NCBI GenBank assembly: GCA_012963885.1
Contig: DTUY01000293.1
Coordinates: 1-55,635, forward strand
DNA length: 55,635 bases
Direction: 5' to 3'
Source: Candidatus Poribacteria bacterium
GTDB taxonomy: Bacteria > Poribacteria > WGA-4E > UBA9662
Positions 9,746 through 18,516 of the stretch are shown piece after piece (position 1 is the first letter of the stretch; each line of letters begins with the position of its first letter). A program made the position numbers and the translations under genes. The notes beneath the pieces are model-generated. The model saw only the letters and a list, made by a program, of their open reading frames with translations, had not been told where the DNA came from and did not search any database.

Positions 9746-10750
9746 CTATCCACGAAGTTGAATGGATTCTGGTTGGGCAATCTGCATTTCTTGCGGAACC
9801 AGTCCCTGAAGAATTGCTTCCAGGTCGTTAGTAATGATACGGCCAATGTTATATAGTGCTTCACCTATGGCACCCGCGCGATGAGATGAAAGTATGACAT
9901 TTGGCAGTTTACGGATGGGATGATCAAGCGGTAATGGTTCTTCCGGGTATACATCGATGGCAGCTTTGAAACGCCCTTCGACCAGCATCTCAGTCAAAAC
10001 ATCGAAATCAACAACATGCGATCGGCTCAGCAGAACAAACACAGACTCAGCCGATATGTGATTCAAGAGTTCTCGGTTCAAGAGTACCCGATTGGAGGTC
10101 GCCGGTACTGCTAAAACGAAAATGATACGCGAGGTAGCTAACAATAAATCTAAGTTGACCGGTGTGACATCCTGAGTACACAGGTAAGTATCTGTTAACC
10201 ACGGATCATATACCTGTATTGGACAGCGAAAAGGCGCCAGTAAAGGCTTCAAGGAACGTGCTAATCCTCCAAACCCAATGAAACCAACCAGTTTGCCGTA
10301 TAACAGAAATGTCTCACCAAATTCCAAGTGGCTCCAGTTAGCTTTCCCCTGACGGAAAGCCGCATCGTTCCAGACGATTTGGCGTGCAGCAGCGATTGCC
10401 ATTCCTAACCCCATCTCAGCTACAGCAGGTCCAAAGGCAGGTGCACAACTAAGCACATTAATACACCGAGAAAAACAGGCGGCATAGTCTAAACACTTGG
10501 GAGACGGAAATCCACCACTCACTTCTAAAACAGCTCGCAATTGTGGAAACTTTGAAACATCACCATAATGCCAATGTCCAGTGATAATAGCAACCACCTG
10601 GTCTCTAACCATATCTACTTCTTCCATGGGCATCGGTTCGTTTTTTCCCCATACCAAGTCAGCCGAGGAACGGAGTCGTTCCAAATCTTCTGGCAGAAAT
10701 ATCTTATCCAACTGACGTCCATGTGGATCGAGAATTACTTTTTCCTTCAC
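9746..10750 (-). CDS. D-2-hydroxyacid dehydrogenase family, NAD(P)-binding
   Basis: Interconverts a D-2-hydroxy acid and its 2-keto acid with NAD(P). The Rossmann motif is GFIGFGGLARSL (about 157-168). R243 (LLSRSHVVD) replaces the usual ARG loop but keeps the arginine. E271 (DVYPEEPLP) and H290 (SSHRAGA) complete the catalytic triad. 334 aa, normal for the family. It lies 74 nt upstream of the rhamnonate-dehydratase-like gene and 68 nt downstream of the Gfo/Idh/MocA gene on the same strand, so it may handle the keto acid made by the dehydratase. That coupling is inferred. Confidence 0.88.
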   Translation of the reverse strand: MKEKVILDPHGRQLDKIFLPEDLERLRSSADLVWGKNEPMPMEEVDMVRDQVVAIITGHWHYGDVSKFPQLRAVLEVSGGFPSPKCLDYAACFSRCINVLSCAPAFGPAVAEMGLGMAIAAARQIVWNDAAFRQGKANWSHLEFGETFLLYGKLVGFIGFGGLARSLKPLLAPFRCPIQVYDPWLTDTYLCTQDVTPVNLDLLLATSRIIFVLAVPATSNRVLLNRELLNHISAESVFVLLSRSHVVDFDVLTEMLVEGRFKAAIDVYPEEPLPLDHPIRKLPNVILSSHRAGAIGEALYNIGRIITNDLEAILQGLVPQEMQIAQPESIQLRG

Positions 10751-10818
10751 TTGTTATCCTGATTCGATTTTTTCTGATTACACAACCATGTTTGTATTTA
10801 GACTCAATCCGCAGTCTC

Positions 10819-11898
10819 TTATTCGGTTTTTTGCTTCTGGGTTCGGTTTGATAGCTTTTCTTCCTCCAATGCTGTTTGTAATTGTAGCAACAAATCATCA
10901 GGCGGATTAAAAGGAACATCAATTGGTTGTCGACAGATAGAACTAGCGTACAATCCCAACACCGCGTTCCATTGGTGGAGTGCAATTTTGAGATTAGTTT
11001 CGACCGGTTTGGCATCGTTTTCAATCCATTGAAACATAGCATTGGTTAGATTGGCTTGAGCCATATCGTTATACCGGTTTCGATCTTCAAGGGAGATTTT
11101 CCCACCCCGAGAATCATCAGGTGAGGAAATTGACCATCGACCAAATTCCTCAAAAATAACATGACCTCGCTCAGCATATCCAGCCACATGGGTGTGCTTA
11201 TAAATCTCCGAATCATCCATAATCTCTGGTGCTGTAAGACCTGTACTCCATAGCCCACAGACGCCATTAGCAAACATCACTTGGGCAACTGAGGCGTTTG
11301 GTGCAGGATATGAGCTGTCAAACCCTCCTGCACCACTGATATTGCCAAAAACCTGCGTCACGGGCGAATCATCGTTAAGTGACATAGCCCAGTCAATCAT
11401 GTGAGTTCCTTGAGCGGATAGATTCATCCGAGCGAAAAAATTGATCCACAATAAGTCGCCGAGATTTCCAGAGCGAAGTGCTTGACGGCAGTCCACCATC
11501 CGTGGATGCCAGCGAAACTGCTTGCAGACACCGAACTTGGTCTCTGATCTAGCTTCTAATTGACACAGCTCCTGCCAGTCTTCAACACCACAAGCAATGG
11601 GCTTTTCAACCAAACAGGCCGTAACACCAAGATCCGATACCATCTGCATCAAAAGAACCCATTGATCTGGCATGGTCACGATGTGTACCAGATCTGGTCT
11701 CTCTTTCTCTATCATCTCCACCGCATTTGCATAACCGGTAATGCCATAAGTCAGGGCAAATTTTTGGCGGCGTTCGGCATTAGATAAATTAGCGCAAGCG
11801 ACTAAGACACCCCGATTGATCAACTGATACGCTTTTGCATGACCATGTGCGCGTCCACCACAACCAATAATCGCGCAACGATATTTTTCCATTGTCAT
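10819..11898 (-). CDS. Gfo/Idh/MocA-family oxidoreductase
   Basis: NAD(P)-dependent dehydrogenase of sugars, inositols or their derivatives. The N-terminal Rossmann fold shows CAIIGCGGRAHGHAKAY (about 8-24) and the family EKP motif at 98-100 (CLVEKPIACG). The C-terminal alpha/beta domain follows, with QGTHMIDWAM holding the usual catalytic-site histidine and aspartate. The C terminus is hydrophilic (EEEKLSNRTQKQKTE). Same strand and close spacing to its neighbours suggest one transcript. Substrate unknown. Confidence 0.88.
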   Translation of the reverse strand: MTMEKYRCAIIGCGGRAHGHAKAYQLINRGVLVACANLSNAERRQKFALTYGITGYANAVEMIEKERPDLVHIVTMPDQWVLLMQMVSDLGVTACLVEKPIACGVEDWQELCQLEARSETKFGVCKQFRWHPRMVDCRQALRSGNLGDLLWINFFARMNLSAQGTHMIDWAMSLNDDSPVTQVFGNISGAGGFDSSYPAPNASVAQVMFANGVCGLWSTGLTAPEIMDDSEIYKHTHVAGYAERGHVIFEEFGRWSISSPDDSRGGKISLEDRNRYNDMAQANLTNAMFQWIENDAKPVETNLKIALHQWNAVLGLYASSICRQPIDVPFNPPDDLLLQLQTALEEEKLSNRTQKQKTE

Positions 11899-11934
11899 CC
11901 AAATCTCAACTTATACTGCCAATCGTACTGTCTG

Positions 11935-12909
11935 TTAAACTCGGGCGAACTTGCGGAAAGCGCGCCAATCCGAAGGTGCTTGTCCTCCGGGATAGGAAGT
12001 CGAAACTTCACCGACATACAGATTACCTTGTGAGTCAACAGCGATGCTGTGGGGCGAAAAATATCTACCTCTACCAGCCGGATCTACTTCTCCCCATTCG
12101 ACTTTAATATTTCCACTCATATCCCTTATAGTTATGCGGGCATTTGGACTAGTAAAATCGGCCTCCTTTTCCAGATTCATAAATATGCCGCCGACTTCTG
12201 CCACATATAGGTTATCGTCAACATCAGCACACATGTCACACGGCCAGTATACATCACTCCATTGTTCAATATGCTCTCCTTCAGAACTGAAAATCTGGAT
12301 CCGGCAATTCTGTCGGTCAGCTACGTAGACCCAACCGTCTTTATCCACGTGTACACTATGCGGCGTCTCAAATTGGCCGGGCCCATCACCTGGTTCTCCC
12401 CAAGAGAGAAGCAGTTTCCCTTCTGGCGTAAACTTGTGTACGCGTGCATTCCCATACCCGTCGGTCACGTATAGTTCCCCTTCAGGTGACAGCGCAACCC
12501 AGGTCGGAAAATTAAAAGGTGGTCCTGATCGCACAATAGCTGATGGCTGATCTCCCCAAACATAACCTGTATCAGCAGGATTATCCGCAGTTTCGATTAC
12601 CATCAACTGTTCACCATCCACCGTAAATTTATGGACCGCATGACCAAAATCATCAACACAAAAAACCGTATCATCTGATCCGATAAATATGCAGTGAGGA
12701 CGTTTAAATAAATTATCTCCCCAAGACTTTAACAAACTTCCATCAGGATTGAAAACCACTATGCCATTTTTCTCCCGAGTGAAGGCATATACACGATCCT
12801 GTGAATCCACAGCCACACCGGGAGTATCCTCAAATGTCCATCCAGGTGGGAACTCTCCCCAGTCTCTGATTTCACGATAGGTAAATTGAGCGGAACCAAC
12901 TTCTCTCAT
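11935..12909 (-). CDS. NHL-repeat beta-propeller protein
   Basis: About six propeller blades of the NHL type, seen as recurring units such as PTWVALSPEGELYVTDGYGN, PHSVHVDKDGWVYVADRQN and PHSIAVDSQGNLYVGEV. The fold is shared with peptidyl-alpha-hydroxyglycine amidating lyase and with SMP-30-like lactonases. No signal peptide is visible, so it may be cytoplasmic. As first gene of the sugar-acid cassette it may be a lactonase or binding protein, but the sequence does not decide this. AAGGAGA lies about 11 nt before the ATG. Confidence 0.82.
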   Translation of the reverse strand: MREVGSAQFTYREIRDWGEFPPGWTFEDTPGVAVDSQDRVYAFTREKNGIVVFNPDGSLLKSWGDNLFKRPHCIFIGSDDTVFCVDDFGHAVHKFTVDGEQLMVIETADNPADTGYVWGDQPSAIVRSGPPFNFPTWVALSPEGELYVTDGYGNARVHKFTPEGKLLLSWGEPGDGPGQFETPHSVHVDKDGWVYVADRQNCRIQIFSSEGEHIEQWSDVYWPCDMCADVDDNLYVAEVGGIFMNLEKEADFTSPNARITIRDMSGNIKVEWGEVDPAGRGRYFSPHSIAVDSQGNLYVGEVSTSYPGGQAPSDWRAFRKFARV

Positions 12910-13561
12910 TTAATTTCTTTCTCCTTCACATCAACCAAATCTGACAGACATCGTTTGGAGTTATGAAATCTGCATTCTCTATGCAAATTATCTTTAATAT
13001 AGAGCCAAATGATATCGTCTCAAATTATTCGACACTCCCCTGTTAGGCATTTTGATAGTCAGTGAGCTGTTCTACTATCAATTTAACGCGGGCCCCTTGA
13101 ATCAGGGAAAGAATTCACCACCAATCAGGGGGTAGGAATAGCACTAAACAGGAAAGGAATTTGGTCAGTTTGGAAAATTTTGGTTTACAGGTTATATTAT
13201 AACATCCCACCAAATACAGCAAGAACTTCCCAAATACGAGGATTTTTGGTCTACTCTGCATCTTCCTTCATCTACATTTTTATCTTCATCAGAGATTTGG
13301 CTATTATAGCATAGACGTATACTTAGAACTCATCTACCATTTACCTTTGTCGCGTATCCATACACCGCTATGTCTTTCCCACCAACTTAACTCACAGAAG
13401 TTAACTGTCGCCCCTAAGCCTCGGTGATTTCTCACCGGTTTTTTTTGACCTGAAAATGATTTTCCGTCTGTAGTATGCTTACATTGGTATAGTCTATTTT
13501 TAACTTGCAATGATATAATAATGGAAGATATGTATTCGCAATCCGATAGAAATTAAAGAGA
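12910..13561. other. 650-nt region without a recognisable gene
   Basis: AT-rich and stop-rich in all frames that I read. It holds a small hairpin (TTAACT and AGTTAA, around 13398-13416) and then a convincing plus-strand terminator at 13421-13446 that has no gene to serve. A small RNA upstream of that terminator, or a fully decayed gene, would explain it. Confidence 0.5.
13421..13446 (+). terminator. Orphan Rho-independent terminator
   Basis: CGGTGA (13422-13427) and TCACCG (13432-13437) pair around a TTTC loop, with a T-G pair extending the stem. An uninterrupted run of eight T residues (13439-13446) follows. The nearest gene upstream points the other way, so whatever transcript ends here is not a visible protein gene. 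Confidence 0.6.
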
Positions 13562-13642
13562 ATGAAAAAACAATCTAGGGTGAAACGCATAACCTTGTTT
13601 ATCCTCACCTCGTTGGGGAATAGCATAGGCAATCAATACTGA
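13562..13642 (+). CDS. Possible 26-aa peptide with signal-like N terminus
   Basis: MKKQSRVKRITLFILTSLGN begins a basic then hydrophobic stretch and stops after 26 codons. Its TGA overlaps the ATG of the next small frame (TGATG), a layout typical of translational coupling. It may equally be the truncated start of a former secreted protein. Only a weak purine stretch (AAAGAGA) precedes it. Confidence 0.25.
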   Translation: MKKQSRVKRITLFILTSLGNSIGNQY

Positions 13643-13818
13643 TGGCTACCATCAGGACCTTTAAAATGAAGGCACGGACAACACGGCAGGCGATTCTGAA
13701 GGTCAGGGCATCCAATGATGTTACTATTAACGGCGCTACTTGGGCAGCTAACATACGTGAATGTGAATCAAGAATAAAAAAATCCTCTGAGAAACCCCGA
13801 ACAATCATTTCATATTAG
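13642..13818 (+). CDS. Possible 58-aa hypothetical protein
   Basis: A basic protein beginning MATIRTFKMKARTTRQAILK, with no recognised domain. It has no own ribosome-binding site but its ATG overlaps the stop of the 26-aa frame before it, and it ends 16 nt before the next gene. It could be real through coupling, or chance. Confidence 0.3.
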   Translation: MATIRTFKMKARTTRQAILKVRASNDVTINGATWAANIRECESRIKKSSEKPRTIISY

Positions 13819-13834
13819 ATTCATAAAGAGTAGT

Positions 13835-14481
13835 ATGACCAAGAAAAAACGAGCAAAAGCAAAGAACAGAAATCTGAAGCCTCTTTACGAGTATCTGAAA
13901 GTGTCAGGTGCCGACGATGCGAAAACTTGGGATTTTTCTGGGTTGATGGGTATCGATATAGAAGAAGAAATCATCAGCGTTTATGACCTGCCCGAAGATT
14001 TGGTTAGCGTTATTCGGAGAGTGAAGATACCTTTTGGAGATGTTTATTTAGCCCTTCGACAGAAAAATACCAGATTGTAACACCGGAAAATTACAATTCC
14101 AGCAATCATGAAGCGGTTATAAAAGACTTAAGCCTCCTGACTGTCAGATTCATTCCTGCCTATCTGAGTCAATTGCCAGATTTTGACCTTCAAAAGACCT
14201 TTACTGAAGTCAACTCCGGAGGATGGAATTTCCAGCAGCAATCAAATGTGGAGAGTAAAACCAGTGATTGCTGGTCGCACCTGTTTAACTTGTTAACAGG
14301 AGATGTAAAACACCTGTCACCCAATGGACTGGAAATAGAACTAGACACTTCAATCGGCGCAGATCTATGTCGGTTCATCATGGCTATCGGGCATTATTTA
14401 GAATCCGAATACGGATTGAGAGATGATGAATTTGATGGATTGGCCGAACGAATGTTGGGAGTTCCCAGATATTCTTTCTAG
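13835..14481 (+). pseudogene. Hypothetical protein gene split by a -1 frameshift in an A5 run
   Basis: An 81-aa frame (13835-14080, basic start MTKKKRAKAKNRN) ends just after a run of five A bases at 14063-14067. The frame entered by adding one A stays open without a stop to 14481 and reads smoothly, VYLALRQKKYQIVTPENYN, on into a 102-aa section. That section (acidic, ending LAERMLGVPRYSF) has no start of its own except a TTG at 14173. The simplest reading is one ~215-aa gene broken by a single-base deletion or a homopolymer sequencing error. The protein is not recognised. Confidence 0.6.
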
Positions 14482-14573
14482 CTAAAGTTAACTCACCAAC
14501 GGAAATCAGTTGGATGCATGCGCAGATTTTGATTAAGTTGAAACCAAATCCATCATAGATATAGAGTGGTAAG

Positions 14574-15095
14574 ATGAGAAATTGGAACCGACTATTTACT
14601 CAGCTAGCTTTAACCTTGATTGTGATTAGCCTGATTATCGGTTGTCGCCAATCTGAAAAGCCTATCAGTCCGCAACCAGTCGCAGAAGATCCCGACCCAC
14701 CACCCCCAAAGGCTGATCCAATAAATATAGATCAGGTGGTAGACCAACAGTGGGTATTACAGACCTACGGTCGAATCGGATCAGAGAAAGAAACTATTCC
14801 GGAAACGGAGATCACACTACAGTTTATGACTGATCGGGTATCCGGTTCCGGCGGCTGCAACCGATACTTCAGCTCCTACCAAGAAGAAGACGGTAAATTG
14901 TCTATGGGGCCGGTTGCTTCCACCAGAATGTTTTGTGCAATTCCTGACGGCACCATGCAACAGGAACAGGAATATTTTAAGGCCTTGCAAGCAGTCACGG
15001 AATACGACATCTCAGCCAACAGGCAAACTTTAAAACTTCTCTACGGAGATAGGAAAAACAATCTTCTGTACACCAAAAAAGAAGAATTAAGATAA
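14574..15095 (+). CDS. META-domain (HslJ-like) lipoprotein
   Basis: Residues 1-23 are a lipoprotein signal peptide ending LIIGC, with C24 the likely lipidated residue. A proline-rich linker follows (PDPPPPKADP). The C-terminal ~115 residues are a META/HslJ domain: WVLQTYG, then DRVSGSGGCNRYFSSYQ, then VASTRMFCA and MQQEQEYFKAL, a strong family signature. Such proteins sit in the outer membrane or cell envelope; HslJ relates to novobiocin resistance and stress, and other members have unknown roles. 173 aa. It appears monocistronic. Confidence 0.88.
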   Translation: MRNWNRLFTQLALTLIVISLIIGCRQSEKPISPQPVAEDPDPPPPKADPINIDQVVDQQWVLQTYGRIGSEKETIPETEITLQFMTDRVSGSGGCNRYFSSYQEEDGKLSMGPVASTRMFCAIPDGTMQQEQEYFKALQAVTEYDISANRQTLKLLYGDRKNNLLYTKKEELR

Positions 15096-15140
15096 CCAAG
15101 TCAGGCGAACTATTTTCTGTACTAGATCCACAAAACAGGA

Positions 15141-15169
15141 TTGACAGTATTAAGTTAACCTGTTATTAA
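15141..15169 (+). promoter_or_regulatory. Promoter candidate for the 15.3-27.5 kb gene run
   Basis: TTGACA (15141-15146), exactly 17 nt, then TATTAA (15164-15169). It lies about 170 nt before the first gene of a nine-gene plus-strand run and is the strongest -35/-10 pair seen there. Confidence 0.5.
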
Positions 15170-15341
15170 TACTAAATGGCGTCAGGATCAAGATCCGATT
15201 GAACTCGAAGTTGTTTGGTAGGCGCATACTGATTATGTACACCCTGTCAATCGATTACACACCATTAACAAAGCACACAATTAGTTTTAAGATGCTGTCA
15301 TAATTTGCCAGGTCTAATTTTCGCAGCGGGATCTTAATAAA

Positions 15342-17144
15342 GTGTGGACAAACATCCAAAGTAGCCAGCGTAGCCAGCCACCTGCATGGGCTGTTTTGCA
15401 ACGCCAACTGATCCAGGCTATTGATCAAGCCGCACCGATCTTTATCCAGAAATATACCCGTCCTGGCGGAACGCTCATCTGGAGGGAAGACTATCCGGGA
15501 GATGGGGTATGGGCGGACGATCTGTATGAATCGTTTTTTAATTGGCCGCTCTACTATGCGTTGGGTGGGAGCGATTATACAGGACAGATGGCCTTCCACC
15601 AATGGAATGCCATTACGCGTCAAATTACCCATGACTACGGCCGTGCCTACAAAGAATTCATTAATAACGATGACTGGTTTCACAATAGCGAAAACTACAT
15701 CTATTTTTATGCTTTAGGATTAGCAGATCCTACCAACGCTGAAATGATGCGTCGGGCATGCCGTTTTGCTGGATTCTACATGAATCAGGATCCGAGCATC
15801 CCCAACTACGATTCTAAACACCGGATTATCCGATCGCCGTTTAGTGGTAGTAAAGGACCGCTGTTCCATGCCCGTTATGCCGATGTGCAATATAACATTG
15901 AGCACGGTCATGCCACGCTAGGTCCGGATTTTGAGGCTCCCCCTTCAGGGTGGTATAACGATGAAGGTCTGCGGCAAAAGATTCATTCTCAATTTAATCA
16001 GGTGGTAATGCAAGGAGATGTCCCGGTCAATTTGGGTGCCGTGGCTTTAATTGCTAACGCATACCTGTACACGCAAGCGGATCAATACAGAGATTGGGTA
16101 GTAGATTACGTCCAAGCTTGGCTGGAACGTGTGGAACAGAACAACGGCATTATTCCAGACAATATCGGCCTAAACGGAAAAATAGGTGAAAATCGCCAAG
16201 GACAATGGTGGGGAGGTTTCTACGGTTGGACCGGAACATTCTCCCACCAAATGATGTTCAGTGCCATGACAGTGGCCTCGGAATGCGCTTATCTCATTAC
16301 GGGTGATGCAAGTTACCTACACCTGCTTCGATCTCAATTAGACCTGGTTCTCGATCAGGCTATTGAACAAGAGGGGGAAATTCTGCCTCCGCATAAATAT
16401 ACTGATGATGGTTGGTGCGATTATCGTCCGATGATTCCGCAACCACCAATCCATCTCTGGGCAGTTTCACAGGCTGATCACGACTGGAATCGTCTGGAAA
16501 AGCTGAGAAAGGGAAACCAGAACGAATGGCAACAAGTGACTTCACGAGGACCACGGTCGTTAGATGATCGGGCATGGACACAATTCCTGGCTGGTGCATG
16601 TCCGAACTACCCCCAACAGATTTTAGAAGCAAATTACCGCCAGGTATGTGATCGGGTTGACATGATCCGGAACGATGAAGCTGATCTAACTCAAATCGAT
16701 GAACATCATTGGCAACAACGAAATCCGGTGCTTACTGAGGCTCTGGAACATTTGACGACAGGTGCCCCCCAAACCATCTACTGGGGTGGGATGACTCAAG
16801 GACAGGTACGTCATTTTGATCCGCAGCAGCAACGTCCTGGTCTACCAGAAGATGTAGCCGCGCTGGTGACTAAACTGGATGCAGAAAGTATCGACCTGAC
16901 ACTGGTTAACCTGAGTGCGCACGCGGTGCGCGAAGTCATCATCAGCGCTGGCAGTTTTCGGCAACATCAGTTCACACAGGTTAAAGATATTGAAACAGGG
17001 AATCTAACATCAGTAAATGACAGCCATTTTCAAGTCCATCTTCTGCCCGGAACAGAGATAAATTTACACATAGGGATTGACCGTTTCTGTAACCAGCCCA
17101 GTTACGCCTTTCCCTGGCACGATCAGACTATCCCGTTTCGATAG
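15342..17144 (+). CDS. Unrecognised 600-aa protein, probable alpha/alpha-toroid enzyme
   Basis: I do not recognise a named family. The sequence is rich in W, Y and H with regularly spaced helical segments: LIQAIDQAAPIFIQKYTRPG, SFFNWPLYYALGG, VALIANAYLYTQADQYRDWV, SECAYLITGDASYLHLLRSQ. This looks like the (alpha/alpha) barrels of glycosidases and polysaccharide lyases. A beta-rich C-terminal part (from about residue 500, VDLTLVNLSAHAVREVIIS) resembles the accessory domain of such enzymes. GTG start, weak ribosome-binding site, no signal peptide. As first gene of the run it is plausibly the key carbohydrate-active enzyme, but that is inference. Confidence 0.8.
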   Translation: MWTNIQSSQRSQPPAWAVLQRQLIQAIDQAAPIFIQKYTRPGGTLIWREDYPGDGVWADDLYESFFNWPLYYALGGSDYTGQMAFHQWNAITRQITHDYGRAYKEFINNDDWFHNSENYIYFYALGLADPTNAEMMRRACRFAGFYMNQDPSIPNYDSKHRIIRSPFSGSKGPLFHARYADVQYNIEHGHATLGPDFEAPPSGWYNDEGLRQKIHSQFNQVVMQGDVPVNLGAVALIANAYLYTQADQYRDWVVDYVQAWLERVEQNNGIIPDNIGLNGKIGENRQGQWWGGFYGWTGTFSHQMMFSAMTVASECAYLITGDASYLHLLRSQLDLVLDQAIEQEGEILPPHKYTDDGWCDYRPMIPQPPIHLWAVSQADHDWNRLEKLRKGNQNEWQQVTSRGPRSLDDRAWTQFLAGACPNYPQQILEANYRQVCDRVDMIRNDEADLTQIDEHHWQQRNPVLTEALEHLTTGAPQTIYWGGMTQGQVRHFDPQQQRPGLPEDVAALVTKLDAESIDLTLVNLSAHAVREVIISAGSFRQHQFTQVKDIETGNLTSVNDSHFQVHLLPGTEINLHIGIDRFCNQPSYAFPWHDQTIPFR

Positions 17145-17192
17145 AACGTCACGGGAAACCCAACTCAATCCGATTAAACCATGGAGTTTCCA

Positions 17193-18422
17193 ATGCGAAT
17201 CAAAGACATCAGGGTTATCCCAATCTATCCCAAGTTAGCTGAACGATATCAACATCGTCAGGTTGATCTATATGGTATTGATCATCGCACCATCTTTAGA
17301 GTTGAAGCGGATAATGGATTGGTCGGTTACGGTGACCAACGTGTGCGTCCGGGTGGTCAACCGGCCCAATCCAGTGTAGATCCGCTGGTTGGTCATAACC
17401 CATTCGACTACATTAACCAGAACTTAGCTTCTGGTTTGAGTGGTGCACTTTATGATCTGATGGGAAAATACCTGGAAATTCCTGCTTACAAACTGATGGG
17501 GCAAAAGGTACGTGATCAGATCCCGGTAGCCGCCTGGACCCGACCGGCTTCACCGGAAGATTTCCGAGGAGAAATCCTTCGGGCGGTAGATGAAGGTTAC
17601 ACCATTTTTAAAATGCACACCTGTACATATCACGATGTTATTGAACAAACGCGTTTGGCCGAAGAAGTCGCTCCCGAAGGATTTCAGATTCATTACGATC
17701 TAAATAGCAATCGGAGTTTAGCCTCAGCATTACCACTAATTAAGCAACTGGAAAAAGATCATCCAATTGTCGGCTACATCGAAGATCCTTTGGTCAAAAA
17801 CGACATTGACGGTTGGCACAGACTACGCAACCAAGTTGGCCTTCCTATTATTATGCACGGGACACCATTGGGAGGGGTTCAAGAACTACTCCAGGGAATA
17901 GCCGACATCTATATGCTGGAAAGCGGTGTGGGTAATACATTGACAACTGGTTTTGCCTTTGGTAAAGGCAACATCCAAACACTAATTCAGTTAACAGGCG
18001 GAACCTTGACCAAAGCTTTTGCGCTGCATATGGCTGCCGTCCTACCAACGCATACAGCCCATACTATCAACTTAGACGATCAGTACGCAGAGAACGAAGA
18101 TGTCGCGACCCTAATTCCGGTGATTGCAGGAAGTTCTACAGTACCACAAGGGCCGGGACTGGGAGTTGACGTCGACGAAGGTGCTTTAGCGCGCCTAGCG
18201 GCCAACCAACCAATAGAGATACCCAAACATGTTGGGATTCTGCACATGCCGGGTGGACATACTTTCTACGGACGCAGTTACATTTCGCCAACCCAGTTAA
18301 CTGGCCGAGAAGAAGGGACTATTCGTGGGATCAAATCCAAACTGTGGCTAGATGATGGTACTCAGGAATTTGATCAAGTTTACCAGCGGGTGCAAAAAGA
18401 AGGGACCTTCCGTGCAAATTAA
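17193..18422 (+). CDS. Enolase-superfamily (mandelate racemase/MLE) protein with altered metal site
   Basis: The capping domain (MRIKDIRVIPIYP, VEADNGLVGYGDQ) and TIM barrel are clear. K140 (FKMHTCTY), D169 (HYDLNSNRS) and E197 (YIEDP) occupy standard positions. The third metal ligand, normally an acidic residue, falls in IIMHGTPLGG, where histidine 222 is the best candidate. The next conserved block is ADIYMLESGVGN rather than the usual D-containing dyad. A histidine remains in PTHTAHTINL. It may bind metal differently or have lost dehydratase/racemase chemistry. I start at 17193 because GGAG lies 6 nt before that ATG; an ATG at 17181 is possible. Confidence 0.85.
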   Translation: MRIKDIRVIPIYPKLAERYQHRQVDLYGIDHRTIFRVEADNGLVGYGDQRVRPGGQPAQSSVDPLVGHNPFDYINQNLASGLSGALYDLMGKYLEIPAYKLMGQKVRDQIPVAAWTRPASPEDFRGEILRAVDEGYTIFKMHTCTYHDVIEQTRLAEEVAPEGFQIHYDLNSNRSLASALPLIKQLEKDHPIVGYIEDPLVKNDIDGWHRLRNQVGLPIIMHGTPLGGVQELLQGIADIYMLESGVGNTLTTGFAFGKGNIQTLIQLTGGTLTKAFALHMAAVLPTHTAHTINLDDQYAENEDVATLIPVIAGSSTVPQGPGLGVDVDEGALARLAANQPIEIPKHVGILHMPGGHTFYGRSYISPTQLTGREEGTIRGIKSKLWLDDGTQEFDQVYQRVQKEGTFRAN

Positions 18423-18516
18423 TTAGAGATCAGGCAAGTGATTTTGAAACCTAACCTATAAGGAAGAGTGTAGCAGCAACTTAGAGAGACGTATCCATCA
18501 GCGAGGTTGAAAATCA

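Noticed and set aside
14060..14070. Programmed -1 frameshifting at the A5 run
   Set aside because: No X-XXY-YYZ slippery heptamer is in frame and no strong hairpin follows at the right distance; mutation or sequencing error is simpler.
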